DNA of 64,000 nucleotides from Ampelocalamus luodianensis (Eukaryota > Streptophyta > Magnoliopsida > Poales > Poaceae), in NCBI GenBank assembly GCA_036346255.1, contig CM070629.1, forward strand, positions 6,267,001 to 6,331,000. The letters run 5' to 3'. This document shows positions 1 to 12,300 of the stretch, piece after piece. How positions within the stretch are numbered: the first letter of the stretch is position 1; the number at the start of each line of letters is the position of its first letter. A program made the translations under genes and the position numbers. The notes below the pieces were generated by a model that was not told where the DNA came from, searched no databases, and worked only from the letters and a program-made list of their open reading frames with translations.

Positions 1-97
1 AGCTAAAATGACATGTTCTTTATTTGCAATAGTAAAACTAGCACTCCGAACCCGAAATGACAAAAATGTATGCCGTGCTAATTTGTCGTAGAAAGCC

Positions 98-305
98 ACG
101 TGCCTTGCTCCCAGATCGAGGCAGACGATATGTCGCACTTCCATATCGCGGCAGACGACCTGTCGCACTCTCAGTCCGTGGCAGGATAGCACAACAGGTG
201 GCCTGCGCTCCATCGTGCCGCGGACTGGGTGTGCTGCAGGTCGTTTGCCACGATCTGAGAGCAAGGTATGTAGCCCGCCGCGGTCTGAGAGCGCGACACG
301 TGACT
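98..305. repeat. Cluster of short direct and inverted GC-rich repeats
   Basis: A motif of the form GGCAGACGAnnTGTCGCAC occurs twice (about 121-139 and 152-170), with a third degenerate relative near 180-200. Inverted relatives follow at about 228-275 and 275-305; for example CTCAGTCCGTGG is answered by CCGCGGTCTGAG. Units are about 30-35 bp and imperfect. No transposon ends were identified, so origin and function are unknown. Confidence 0.45.
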
Positions 306-578
306 GCTGTGGTCTTGGAGTTATTTTTGTTATTTTGGAAGCAGAGGGCTGCCTTTGTTATATTGATTAAAAAGATGCTAAATTAGCAAAAACTCTACGT
401 GACTACATGGTGACTTTACGGTGGGCCCTGCTCTGAAATGACAGCGTATCTTGCGCCATACAATGTGTGGGCCCCGGCCTGTCACTTTCTCTGCAAAGGT
501 CCAGCACTCCAAACAGTACTACACGATAAGGTGACGCGTGCAGGAGCCAAATGGGGGCGAGCCAAACCGGACGGACAA

Positions 579-584
579 TATAAA
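579..584 (+). promoter_or_regulatory. TATA-like box with no identified gene
   Basis: TATAAA sits in a context typical of plant core promoters (ACAATATAAAGGCGCCG) and is followed by CT-rich, leader-like sequence to about 720. No recognisable protein is encoded downstream, so this could be the promoter of an unrecognised gene, a non-coding transcript or a relic. The call rests on the motif alone. Confidence 0.3.
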
Positions 585-2236
585 GGCGCCGCGCTGCCTG
601 CGCTCTTTGAAACTGAAAAGAACAAGAGATCATCGAGGGAATAGGACTACTACCACGGCGACTCGGGTGGTTTCTTTCTCTCGCCTTCTTCGCCGTCGTC
701 TTCGAGCGTCAGGTGGGTGCCTACCCCTGCCTTGGAAGCTGCAGGCTGCGAGAATGGAGATGGAAGCAAAGCTGACGGTGGGGGGAGCGGCCAACCAGCC
801 GTCACCTTCCGGTGTGGTTCTTGGTCTTCTTTTGTCGATCTTCGCTTCCTCTTGGGAAGAACGGAGATGATCCGGTCGATCTGCCTCCTACTATCCTTAT
901 TTGTGTTCTTGTTGGCATCCAACGTTTGATTGTTTGTCTAGGTTGGTTACTCCTACATGCCCTGCATTTTCTGCCAAGTGATCCAGCTTAGGATCGAGTG
1001 ACTTCTTTCTTGATCCCACGCCTGATTTCATCGAATGGTGTGGTGTTGTCACATTCCTGCATTGTTTGTCACTTCTTTCTCGAGTCCTCTCCGTGATCTT
1101 GCTGTGTTACTTGTGCGGCTGTGCCCAATGCATTGACCTCATTTTATCCAATCAAGGTGTAGGTACGTACATCATGTCTCATGACGGAATCCTCGTATTC
1201 TGTTCGATTCCATTGCTAGCAGAGGATGTTACTAGTAAGCATGGTCTAATGAGCGATCATTATCCTAACCATACGAAAAAGACTATGGTCGTGATGATAA
1301 CTGATAGACTAGGCACACGTACCCTGTACTGGTAAGTCCTAACTCAACAGCAGAATAGAAAGCTCACCTGTCTATGCTAGGAATAGATATGCCTAGTAAT
1401 TATCGGAGTCAACATCACTCATTACTAGTGCAGAACACATGCCGGGACCACCCTGCCGAAGGGTGGGCCCGCGCCCCTGCCACGCTGGCCGGAGAATCCA
1501 GCCCGTGGGTCCGCCGCTGGAGCGGCATCAGCGTCCGTAATTATCGCAGGCTGGTCGTTGTCGGCGTAGACGTGTCGATCTACCATCGATGCTTCGCCAT
1601 GTGCGGAGAGTACAACGTGGGGGGGCCTCGATCGACTGGCTATAGCCGGTGCCCGGTGAAACGTCCTATCCGCCTCTGTGATCAGACACGATTTACTGGT
1701 TTACCATAGCAGTGATCATTTCATGAAATTACGAGCTGAACAGATTGACAAATCTGGGTCAGCATGTGACTGAACATGTCTGAGATACAATGCCAGTGGG
1801 GTTAACATGCCGCCGACTGTTCTCGGATTTGTTGAATCGAATTTCACTGGACCTCAGAGTAAGGATCAGCACCAGTAATTGAGACCTTCGTAGAATACAT
1901 CACAGAACATTTCGATTCATGTGCCGAGGAAAAATATTAACAATGTAGCAATTGGGCAAGAAGGTAGTGAAGACCTATTTACTCCTATTACAAAAAGGAA
2001 ATGAGGGGCCACAACAGCATTTTCTAAGCTTGCATCCGTCAGTTTCAACAAGAATCCAGCCCAAAAAATGCATCCCAGCGCAGTGCCAACCATCAAAAGA
2101 CGAGAAGGCTTCAGAAAACTTGTAGCCCCAAAATTCACCATGTTAGCTGCCAATACGTTAATTTCTTCAACACAGCCAAGGGCTCATACTTCACAGGAAG
2201 GAATGCAACTTACCAGCTTTACAGTCAGCCTGAGAT

Positions 2237-5200
2237 CTAAATTTTCATCAGTTCCTGAAGAAAAAATCAAACAAGTCCGATTCAGTTTTCCGTGGTTCTC
2301 AAGCGATGAACGAATAACTTCATACTAGTTAGGGAATGCATTTACTCTAGATGTGCAATTAGCCAATTATGTTACTTAGGACAGGAGTAACATTGAACCA
2401 ATAAGCAGGAGGATCTTGGTTGAAGAAAGGTCAACGAAAGGACCGAAGTACCTGTTCCTTCTGCTTTTGGATGGCTTCAATCTTTTTCATGTATTCGTCT
2501 GTAACTTTCTGCATAATTTGTTCAAGATGTTAGTCCCCACTGCATCTAATGGATGAGCTTTCGAAGGGACATAATTGGAATCTCAGTACAAGTATAGGAG
2601 GAAAAGGCAAAGTATCCTCACTTGTAGATCAGCTGATAAATCCTTCACATTATCTTCAGAAAGTTTCTTTTCCTATGTAAGCAAGTGAAAGAGGTCAATT
2701 TTATTGGCAAGGTACAATAGCCCCCGCAAAGTAGTAACAACTGAGAGAGCGAACCTTCTCTAGCTTATCATAAGCTTTGATTGCATCTCTTCTTATGTTT
2801 CTTATAGCAACCTGTAAGAGAACAGTCATTAATATCACATTCATGGTTTTTATTAGAATCCACGAAGGAGAATAGTACGTGATCTTTCATGCAAAATTCA
2901 TGTGTAGCTCAACAATCTGCTGTGTCCACCTCTTGTACACACTAAATAATCTTCATAAAGCTGTCAAAATTTTCCTAGCCTAAGAACAGAAGACAGATCA
3001 CTCACCAAATATTTTTTACTTAGTTTGATAAGGGACACTTCATAATAGGACCAATCAACATATGTTATAGAAGTTTATGTGTAGCACGCACAGTAAGGGC
3101 GTGTGCCAAACTGATTTCGTGAAAGCATCTTCGGCTACAGTTCATACTGTGCTCCTAACTAACTAATGTACATCACAACCACAACAGAAATGGACTTATA
3201 AAAGTAATTATTAAATATAAAAATCAGAAATAAAATTCATCCAATCCTATTGAATTAATACTGCAGACTAAGATGGTCAATCTGACCACAAATACTAATT
3301 CCTAGTATAGCTGTATGAACAAAAGAAAATAGAAGGCTGGAAGATTGAAGTGGAGAAAATATCCCAAAAGAAAATGTAAAACGAATATTTCTGCTGAAAA
3401 CAACGAAGAGGTGAAACTTTAGACTATACCTTGCCTTCTTCAGCTAATTTAGCTACGGTTTTTGTTAATTCCTGTCAGAAGAAAAAACAGAATTTCAGAT
3501 GGTAACTAGGTGATAAGAACTTCATTATCAATGCAAAAACCTTTAGACATAAAATTGGACACGTTTGCAAAGCTATAACAGACTCCCATATTTCAACCAA
3601 CTACACTTAAGTATCATCACAAAAATTACCGGATAATCCATCTGAAGGGTCCTCTTTGAAACATCTTTGTATGTTGCATGTTCAAAGCAATTTGTACTCT
3701 TTTTGTTTGAGGTAAGACAGAATGTTCACCGCAATATGGTACTATGCTACTAGCCAGCAATAAAGGTGCTGCTTGGTGGTCTAACAACAATAAGTTTCAG
3801 AAACCATGTTTTACAAAGAAAACTGGATTTATTTTCGTTAAACTTTTATTAAACACTAATTTGGTGTCTGGGTGGTTTTGGATGCAAATTATTGAACTAT
3901 TCTTACTAGATTGAACTTAAGGCATTTGTTTTTTTATCAAAGCAAAATAACTCTGCTTTGCACTTAATGCTAAATGTTTTGGATGTCAGGAAATCTCACT
4001 GTACAGATCTTATAGAGGAATTTCACACCTAGCAAAATCAATATGAGCACAATCAAGAAAGCTACAGCTTCATGAAACGATCCAGAATTTACTAAGTGCC
4101 ACCGTATGATTCTTACATGGCAGCATAAAAGTTTGCAAATACAACACACAAATGAACCTCCAAAAGCAGACCTTTCTGCGATCAGATGTCAATGGTGGGA
4201 CACTGACTCGTATCACTTCTCCGTCATTGCTTGGTGTTACCCCAAGATTTGCGGCAACTATTGCTTTCTCAATGAGCTTGAGGCTGCACAGCATATGGGT
4301 GTCAACACAATAGAATGGAAAATTCAATACCAACTCTGAACTGGGAATGAAGACAGCTTACCAAGATTTGTCATATGGCTGAATAAGAAGAGAAGTTGCA
4401 TCCGGAGTGTTTATCTGTGCAATACTCTTCAAGTTCACTGGAGTTCCATAGTACTCAACCTGTAGAGATTGTTAGTCATATCCAAGGATCAAAATCTCGG
4501 AACCGGAGGAAAAATCGCTCGGCGGCCGGTAATCGGAAAAAAAAAAAACAGGTCAAAATTCAAAAATTGAAATTTGAATTGGCGAAGTTTTAAAACCGGA
4601 CCGGTTACCACCCCAAACCGGAAAAAATGTTGGGACTTGGAAGTACAATAATTAAAGTATATTTAGCTCATACAATAGGTAATCTAGCACAACCTAGGCC
4701 TAAACCAACCTAATAAGTGCATTATGCAGTCATAAATTTAAATTTAGATTTGAAAAAATCTGGGCTGTTTTTTTTCCCGGTTTCCACTGGCTTTTCCGGT
4801 AACCTGTAACCACCAGTTTTTTTCCTTGGTCATATCTGCAGCTTCACCAGTAGCCAACAGTAAAACTAATAGCTCAGACATAGTTTCAGTTAAGAAGAAA
4901 ACCAGACATAATTGTTACACATGAAAAAGAGAATCACCCAGGGCGTGTTCAATACAGAATAACAGATGTAATCATGTAAAAGTTCCTTACAAAACTGAAA
5001 AAGAAGGAACAATGCTAGGTCCTCAAACCTCAATCCTGTCAAACATAGACGGGTTTGCGCGCCCAGTCCTCACAGTATTGAAGTTATTCTGGACTGTTTC
5101 AATTGCCTTCTCCATCCTTTCTTTCTGAAGGCACATATCTGCAGCTAGTTAACACCCAGGCTACAAAACTTAACCAGGTTTAACACAAACTGCATTGTAC

Positions 5201-6328
5201 TTACAGCTTGGTCTTCAATGACTGATTTTTCTGCCTCAATTTCTTCAATAGTTGCATGCATCAAAACTGCTCTGATAACATATTGATCACCAGTTAATTA
5301 AGATTAATTGGAAGGTCAATAAGCGGAGGAAATATTTTAATCTACAGCCACTTGCCTCTTGTCTGAGTGTTGAAGAACCAGAGGCATGCTAAAGAAGCCC
5401 ACTGTTCCAGCATGAAGTTTCATGATTGTTGAGGAGCTCAACAGGGTTGGGCGCTTTGAGAGACAACCACAACCTGTGAAATACAACATTCCCTGAAGAA
5501 CCCTTGCCACATTATTCATTTGCAATTAAAATATGTAAATACCAGAGTGTACTATCCTCTCTAGACTCATTTATAAATTATAACCACACTAGCTAGATCT
5601 GTCTCACTGGGTTCCCATGACAAGCAACAAACTGCAAGTAATTAATTTCCTGCACTACAACAACTGATTCATGGCCTTGATCGCTTGTAAACTAAACAGC
5701 CTGGCGAACACATTAGCTATCTACATCCTAAAATTTGGACCTTGGTGCGTTTATAAGATGTTGACGAACTTGCCTCCGTTATAACGTCTACTTGAAAACA
5801 CAGGTAAAACAATCAGTGGGGTATGCCACAAGTATCGTAACGTACAAGCTGATCTGCCTCTCAATCAAAATATCCAAGTGCATAACACGAAATTGCTCAA
5901 TTACGATGCTATAACCTAGCACAGCCAATACAGCCCTACGATTACAAATACAATCACGCGATGTGCACAACAACGTAGCAACCCTACTTGTACAGGTCGC
6001 GGCTTGACAGGACAAGCGATGGAAGCATCGGCATCAACACGCGGAGAAAGAGCCAGCCAATTTCAGAACCACGACCGCAATCACGCATTCCGTACCAGTG
6101 ATCCGTGCTAGCTCCCCAGTACTCAGTACGCCGCGACACAATGGATAAAGGCAACCCGTACGTACGCTAGTATGACTCGCGGGTTCCAAACGCTTCGATA
6201 TCGCGCAGGCGGGAAGGGAGGCACGGGGGAAGGAGGATCCGACCTGGGCGGTGCAGGGAGAGGCGAGCGGAGGAGAGGGCGCGCGGTGGGGAGGCCGCCG
6301 CCGCGGGGTAAACGGCGTGGAGCGCCAT
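2237..6328 (-). CDS. RRF: Ribosome recycling factor, chloroplastic (11 exons, 266 aa)
   Basis: This nuclear gene encodes the plastid ribosome recycling factor, which with elongation factor G splits post-termination ribosomes. Exons on the minus strand are 6244-6328, 5356-5473, 5205-5271, 5029-5124, 4362-4459, 4172-4283, 3430-3471, 2755-2811, 2622-2672, 2452-2508 and 2237-2254; they sum to 801 nt in one open frame. The first ~70 residues (start MALHAVYPAAAASPP) are Ala/Ser/Arg-rich and look like a transit peptide. The RRF domain follows, with VRTGRANP, VEYYGTPVNL, INTPDATSLLIQPYD, LGVTPSNDGEVIR, RNIRRDA and DEYMKKIEAI, ending ELMKI. Length and order match plant plastid RRF. The start ATG sits in CCATGGC context. 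Intron 2 uses a GC donor (AG|GCAAGT), required to keep frame; the others are GT-AG. Intron 4 contains a MITE. I see no lesion, so the gene looks functional. Confidence 0.95.
4483..4828. mobile_element. Non-autonomous hAT-type MITE in an RRF intron
   Basis: A 346 bp insertion in the intron between RRF exons 4 and 5 is flanked by a perfect 8 bp duplication, GTCATATC, at 4475-4482 and 4829-4836. Its ends are short inverted repeats, CAAGGA and TCCTTG. The interior is rich in CCGG-containing motifs and AT-rich blocks, with no coding capacity. An 8 bp duplication with CA-starting ends is typical of the hAT superfamily. Confidence 0.75.
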
Positions 6329-7194
6329 GGCGCAGCAGCAATCCGCAGCGTGAGGGGGAGTGGAGCGGAGGGGGAGGATTGGTGTGGTGTGGACTGTGGA
6401 TAAGGAGAGGCGGAGAGGGAGAGGGCCAGAGGGGTTTATGATCTGGGGCTCGCGCGGGTTTGGGCTCGACTGTTCTCGCAGCGCCTCGCAAACGGTTTGT
6501 AATTTGTATCCGAACGGGTTTTAGTTATTTTTTATGGGCCAGAAATGTTATCAGATAACTTGGGCCTCAGCCCGCTGAATGTCGCATACAGTTCCTGGAT
6601 GAGCCTTGCGCTTGGTCGTTATGGGCCGTGGCCCAGGTGATTGCTTGGGCTGGCCTGAGCCGAAGCCAGGGCAGCACAGAAGAGGATCGAACAGAACAAA
6701 CCAGGCGTTTGCCCTTCTTCCTCCTCCCGACCCGACTGCTCTCTCTGTTCCCTGGTCCTTCTTCCCCAATCCCTCTAGTTCCTCTACGCTTCCCGGCCTA
6801 ATTCCTCTATTCTTCCATCCAATTCCAGTAGAGTATTGCAGGAACGTTACACTGGAGGAGGGAGCCCGACTTTCTCATGCCGAGACGAGCTCATCCTAGG
6901 CCCAATTTGATTCCCACGGTTTGGTTGTGCGCCGAATACTTGTAGCGGTAACCGTGCGCTCACGATGGCGTCATGCAAATGCCGTCACAGGCTCACAAGC
7001 GGCGCCGGTTCACGTAGACGGTAGACACGTAGTCGAATGAGTCTTCTTGTACACATCGGAGAGGTACTATTTGGCGAGATCTTCACGTTGATCGGTCGTA
7101 CAAGAGACGCAATAGATGCACGATAAACACAAATGTATAAAAGGGATCTAATATTTTTTTATTCACCTGCGTCTATGTTGTATATGGGTCCTCA
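6329..7194. other. Intergenic: RRF upstream region and unassigned sequence
   Basis: The part next to 6328 should hold the RRF leader and promoter on the minus strand. A CT-rich stretch at about 6715-6830 resembles a plant leader on the plus strand but leads to no recognisable protein. The region ends where the Helitron begins. Confidence 0.4.
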
Positions 7195-7385
7195 TCTCTT
7201 CTACTATAAAAGCACTAGTACCAAATTTCCCTACAGCTACACCAACCCCTCAACCACGCAGTCAAGAGTTCTCCTACATGCACCAAAAAAACTGCACCCA
7301 AATCCAACGGTCCAGGTTCTTTGGATCAAACCTCCTGAATCATCATCATTCAATCATCCCTCGCATCCCGCGCGCGACTCTCCGT

Positions 7386-7430
7386 CTACCCGACTCCTCG
7401 ACCGTCTCCCACACCTCCGGGGCGTCTCAG

Positions 7431-7462
<32 letters not shown>

Positions 7463-7960
7463 CCGCCGCGGCCTCAAGCTCCGGCGCCTCGCCTCCGGCC
7501 ACAAGACGCGCTCGCCGCCAAGACGCGCTGAAGCCTCGCGCGCGAACGCCCGCCGCCGACAAGGCCGCCGCGTCTCGTGTCGCCGCCGCCAGCCAGCCCC
7601 CGCCGCCTCGCCGCGCGCCCGCCCGCTCCGCTGCTGCCGGTCGGACGCCGAGCCTCGCCGCAACGCCGCCGCTGCCGCTTGATCCGCTGCCGCTGCCGCT
7701 GCTGCGACAAGGCCGCCGCGCCAGTCGCCGCCGCCACCAGTCCCCGCCGCCTCGCCTTCGCCGCCGCCACTGGGCCGCTGCTGCCGGTCTCGTCAAGGAC
7801 GCCGAGCCTCGCCGCAACGCCGCCGCCGCCGCTTGATCCGCCGCCGCCGCCGAGAAGGCCGCCGCGCCAGTCGCCGCCGCCCGCCAGCCCCCGCCATCGC
7901 CCCTCGGCTACGCCCGGCCACCCGAGCCGCTCACGCCGGCCTCGTCCCAATGATGCGGAG
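7386..7960. repeat. GC-rich CCG/GCC low-complexity block inside the Helitron
   Basis: This interval is dominated by CCG, GCC and CGC triplets on both strands and so produces long open frames in several phases. The predicted peptides are simple Pro/Arg/Ala runs without domain signatures. It may be the 5' leader or first exon of the Helitron gene, or a captured fragment of a host 5' end. I see no evidence that it is translated. Confidence 0.5.
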
Positions 7961-9399
7961 GCGGTCTTTTCGGGCTGGGCGATTAAGAAGGAGAGGACCA
8001 GCGGTTTGGTGTCTTGTTCGTCTTCATCTTGCAGTGCGTCGTCAAGGGTAACGACTGGTTCTCGCGTTGGTTGTAGGTCCTTGGTGCGTTGGCAACTAGA
8101 ATTGGTTGGTTCATGTCTATTTTTATTAGATGCTATTCTGTCCAGAATGTTGCGGGGTATGTTTCGTCTTTTTTTATGCGGATTATGAGGAGTTGGTCTC
8201 CTAGAGATATCTAGGCCTCGTTCTTAAGTTTCAGTGGCCACCGAGTTCACTAGATTCCGAGGTCTGAGTCAAAAGTTATGGTCATTTTAGTTTCTGCTGC
8301 CAGAAACCTGACGAGAGTAAAACTGTCTGGATATTTCCTATATTTTGAAAGGGAAAATTGTTGAATCTGAAGGTTCACCCAACTAGGTTAAGGTAGAGGA
8401 TTCGATAACCTTTTCAGATTGATAAAGAACGTTCAATTTGGAATTACCTATTAAAAGTTATGATCTTTTTAATTTTTGCTGTTCGTTCTGTGGGCAGATT
8501 CTGTACTGAAAGTTCAAACAACTGTTAGCCTTTTAAATTGGCCGAGTTTGTTTATCATGTCAACTAGAGTATTGTAGTTTAGTCAGTTAAGAATCTACAG
8601 AAATTGGGTTTACCTCTTTTCGACTTCCTGACACTGAGATATGTCAATTGTCGTGCTGCTGTCCAGGGACAGTTTTATAGCTGAAAACATTGTTTTCAGT
8701 TTAAGCTTTGTAATAATGACTAGAGTCATCAGGGAAGCAGTGTAGAACGCCGATTAGTAGAATGGGGTATTTTGGTGTTCTTATTGAAATTATTTCATTG
8801 GTTAGGCGGCGGAGCTTCGAGTTTAGGAACGCCATCGCTACCAACTAACGCGTCTCAACGCGGAAGGCAAGTAATTTGTTAATCTAAATGTTTGTGCATT
8901 GTGGTTATTGATATGAGCATGTTGTGATAACTGTTATGTAGTATGAAATGAAATATTCATGTTTTGTCTCTTGTGTTGGATTCATGAATAGAAATGATGG
9001 TAATGTTTATTCAAATAAACTTCATTCAAATACCAACTGCTAACAAATGTAGTTGTGTAGGTGTCATGATTAACTTTAATGTGCTGATTGATTTTTGATT
9101 GTTTGTTTACATTGGAGAATGTTTATAAATATGTATATATTATAGGTGTCAAATTGTATCTAGAGGAGTTCCCTTCCTGTTTTGGTTGAACATGCTATTG
9201 TTTGAACATAGAGTTGTTGTATTGCAGTTTACGTGAGATCTACCATGGGGGAGAGGAGAGAAACTCACACGCATTTAGCGACATATCAAACAAAGATCGG
9301 TCCGGTATGTTCCTTGACATCGCACTGGTCGGTTCTGGAATTGTTTTATAAATTGTGACACTATATCATAGCAACAGGACATCACCAGCAGATGATGAG

Positions 9400-12300
9400 T
9401 TCATCAAGAGGAAGAGAGGAATAGAAAACAACGTGAATACCGCACGCAAAGGGCCAAGAAAGCGTTGAACAAAGAGAAGAACGGAATACAAAACAACGTG
9501 AATACCGTGCAAGGAATAAAACATTGACATCATCAACGACGCCGCTCATGGTAATCCTTATCGCCTCAGTATACTATTCTTTGTTTAAGCATCACAAAGA
9601 GAAACTCCCGATTTTTATCATCATATTTTTTCATCATATGAAGTACATCCGAATCCGGTTGCAGATGTTAAAATGACAGATGTCGAGGAGGACAATCACC
9701 ACAACAGATTGTCCTTTCTGCCATTTACCAAGCATCAAGACATGATGGCAAAGAAAATGGTGATCCAAATGAGTCCATTGACTGGATACATAGGAATGAT
9801 GAGTACGTCAGGCAACAACGACCGCCATTGATGTCTTCTTTGCACACCGAGAGTTAAAACGTCGTCGTAATTAATACAGGTCCAGTACATCTAATCTAAC
9901 TAAAACATTGTATACATTTCAAAGGGTACAGATTGAATCTAATATTATATCTCTTCTGTACATTGGTGACCAGGCGCCTCTTCAAGCACTTCCAAGCAGC
10001 TCAAATTCCGAAACTGGTACCTGAATATGGATGCGCCAAGCAAGGAAAATATGCTACAAAGAGAGGCGAGACTATAAGAAGAAAAAGCGATGGAAAACGA
10101 GCAAGAAGCGTACCCTACTCTTGCACAAGAAGAAAATGTTGATCCTATGCTTGTGCCACTGCATGATACATTGACGCCGAGTTAGAAAGTGCTTTATTCG
10201 AGCCTACAAACCAGATTCGATGATGAAGGTGGGTTTTACACATCTGCTCACCAAAGGTAGTTTTTTCTAAGAATTATGTTAAAACCATCGTGTTATCTTC
10301 AAACGTCATGCAACGTATCATCTACGTGACATAGAGGAAGAAGAAGAAGGATGTGACATAGGAGAGACTATCAAAGATTTTGAGACCATGCGAGAAGCTT
10401 GTCAAGGTAACTCTTGCTTAATAATTTGTATTGTCAACATGTGAAGTGAGTACCATGTTCACATATTTCTATATAGAAACAGAATGTGCATTCCACCATA
10501 CCGTGTCATCGATGATTGCACCGCCATGGAGCCGTGATGATCCTTATGATTTCATCTACCATAACTTGTCGGACAAATACCATGTTTTGAAACATATTCT
10601 GATCGCCAGTATTGTGGTGCGATGAGATTTGAAGGCGAGCCACTGGATTCTCACAGAAAGGGAAAGATAAGATTACATATTCATGATGTGCCCGATGAGT
10701 TGAAGAGGTTGTTTACAAGTCAATTGCATAATGATGCAAAATATTTTAGAAAGCACATATGGTACTTCAACTCTCACTTCTCCTTCACAAGCCTCGGAGT
10801 TACACTGGACCGAAGATACATGACCGCAGCTGCATCGGCACATATACATTCCGTGTATGTGGTGCGATGTATCATCGATCGACCATTTGGTGCCGGGATC
10901 AAAGGGCCACGTCACTTGCAACTCTACTTTTATGATACGTAAGAAGATGATACATTGTCACATAGAGTGAAGAGGTCTCCTGATCTTGATATAAACCTCG
11001 TAAGAAAAGTGCTCAGGATACTACAAGCAGATAACCCTTATGTACATACCTTTAATAGAGTTGGCTCTATTCCAAATCTTGATGACTATGTAATTGAGCT
11101 CAACACTAATGTGACACTGCACAGCGAAGGTACAACCTCTTCTCGATTACTCAACGTTTTGCTTTTCTTTATACTATATATTGCCCAAAGAATTTTTAAG
11201 TTTATTTATAACCAGCTAATAAACATTTTTATGTTTTTTAATTCCTGCAAAACATTTTATTTCAGGTATAATGCTCCTACTGCCTCCCAAGTTGCTGCTA
11301 TCTGGACTGATGGAAATGATTCCCAAAGATGTTTTGATAGGAGTGTTATTGTATACCCTAGAGGAGAGAAGATGCGCTATATCAAAGCATATCATGGTTG
11401 TTATGACCCATTAGCATATCCTTTATTTCATCCTAGAGGAGAAACTGGATGGAACCAGTTCATGCCGTACAATGACAGTCCCACAGTTGAGCGATCAGTA
11501 CCAGAACCTACGGGTATGTCAACACAAACTCAATTAAGTATGGGTGTCCTGCATGTAGATGCAATCCTATCATATAATATACTGATAATAATGTATTCCC
11601 ATCTTAATGCAGAGGATGGTGAATCAGACAACGACATACAGCAAGGTGATCACATAAGTAGAGTTGTAGAAACAGTCAATCTACACGGTTTGTGACAAAG
11701 AAGAGAATACTATTGCTTTACGATGCAAGTTAGAAAGGGTCTTTTTAACATCTTGTTATTTGGAGGGAGGCTTTTCCAACAATGGGTCGTCGACATGTAT
11801 ATAAAGATCGAGTCGATGAGGCTTGACTGGTATTCTAACCCTGAAAACCAGAAACTCATCGTACGAACTGTACTCAAGTGAGTAGAATATAATCTCTTGT
11901 TATATTTCAATTTCAATGCACATAGATAATAGTTATTTGACTGATCAAGGAAATATTTTCTTATCTGTGCCATAGGGCTTGACCGATGTAATTTCTGCTG
12001 GAGAGACTAGAGCTTCAGAGGTTGAAAAGAGAATTGTGCTGCACGTTCTTTTCCGGGTGGTGACCGCGATATGCAGCAGAGATTTCTTAATGCAATGACT
12101 ATTGTCCAAATGCTTTGATAAGCGGATTACTTCATTACAATGACTTGCAACCCATATTGGGAGGAGGTCACCAGCAATCTTGAACCTGGACAAAAACCCC
12201 ATGATCGACCGGAACTGCTGTCAAGAGTATACCGAGCCAAATTACGCTCCATCAAGGATTTATTGATAAAGAAGAAATATTTTGGTGATGTTGCAGCATA

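Larger units (their letters stand above)
1..2236. other. Intergenic region downstream of the RRF gene; no supported gene
   Basis: No open frame here resembles a known protein. The segment holds a cluster of short GC-rich repeats near its left end and a TATA-like stretch around 580 followed by GC-rich sequence. The last few hundred bases before 2237 are AT-rich and probably contain the 3' untranslated region of the minus-strand RRF gene. Short open frames in this interval look like chance frames. Confidence 0.5.

Noticed and set aside
1374..1709. ACTAGTGCAGAAC motif as a CACTA transposon end
   Set aside because: No matching inverted end or 3 bp target duplication was found downstream.
6123..6491. 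122-codon minus-strand frame
   Set aside because: It overlaps RRF exon 1 in another phase; the phase starting at 6328 joins exon 2 in frame and is the real one.
7386..8188. Several long open frames on both strands
   Set aside because: GC-triplet low-complexity sequence gives open frames in most phases; the peptides are Pro/Arg/Ala runs with no domain.
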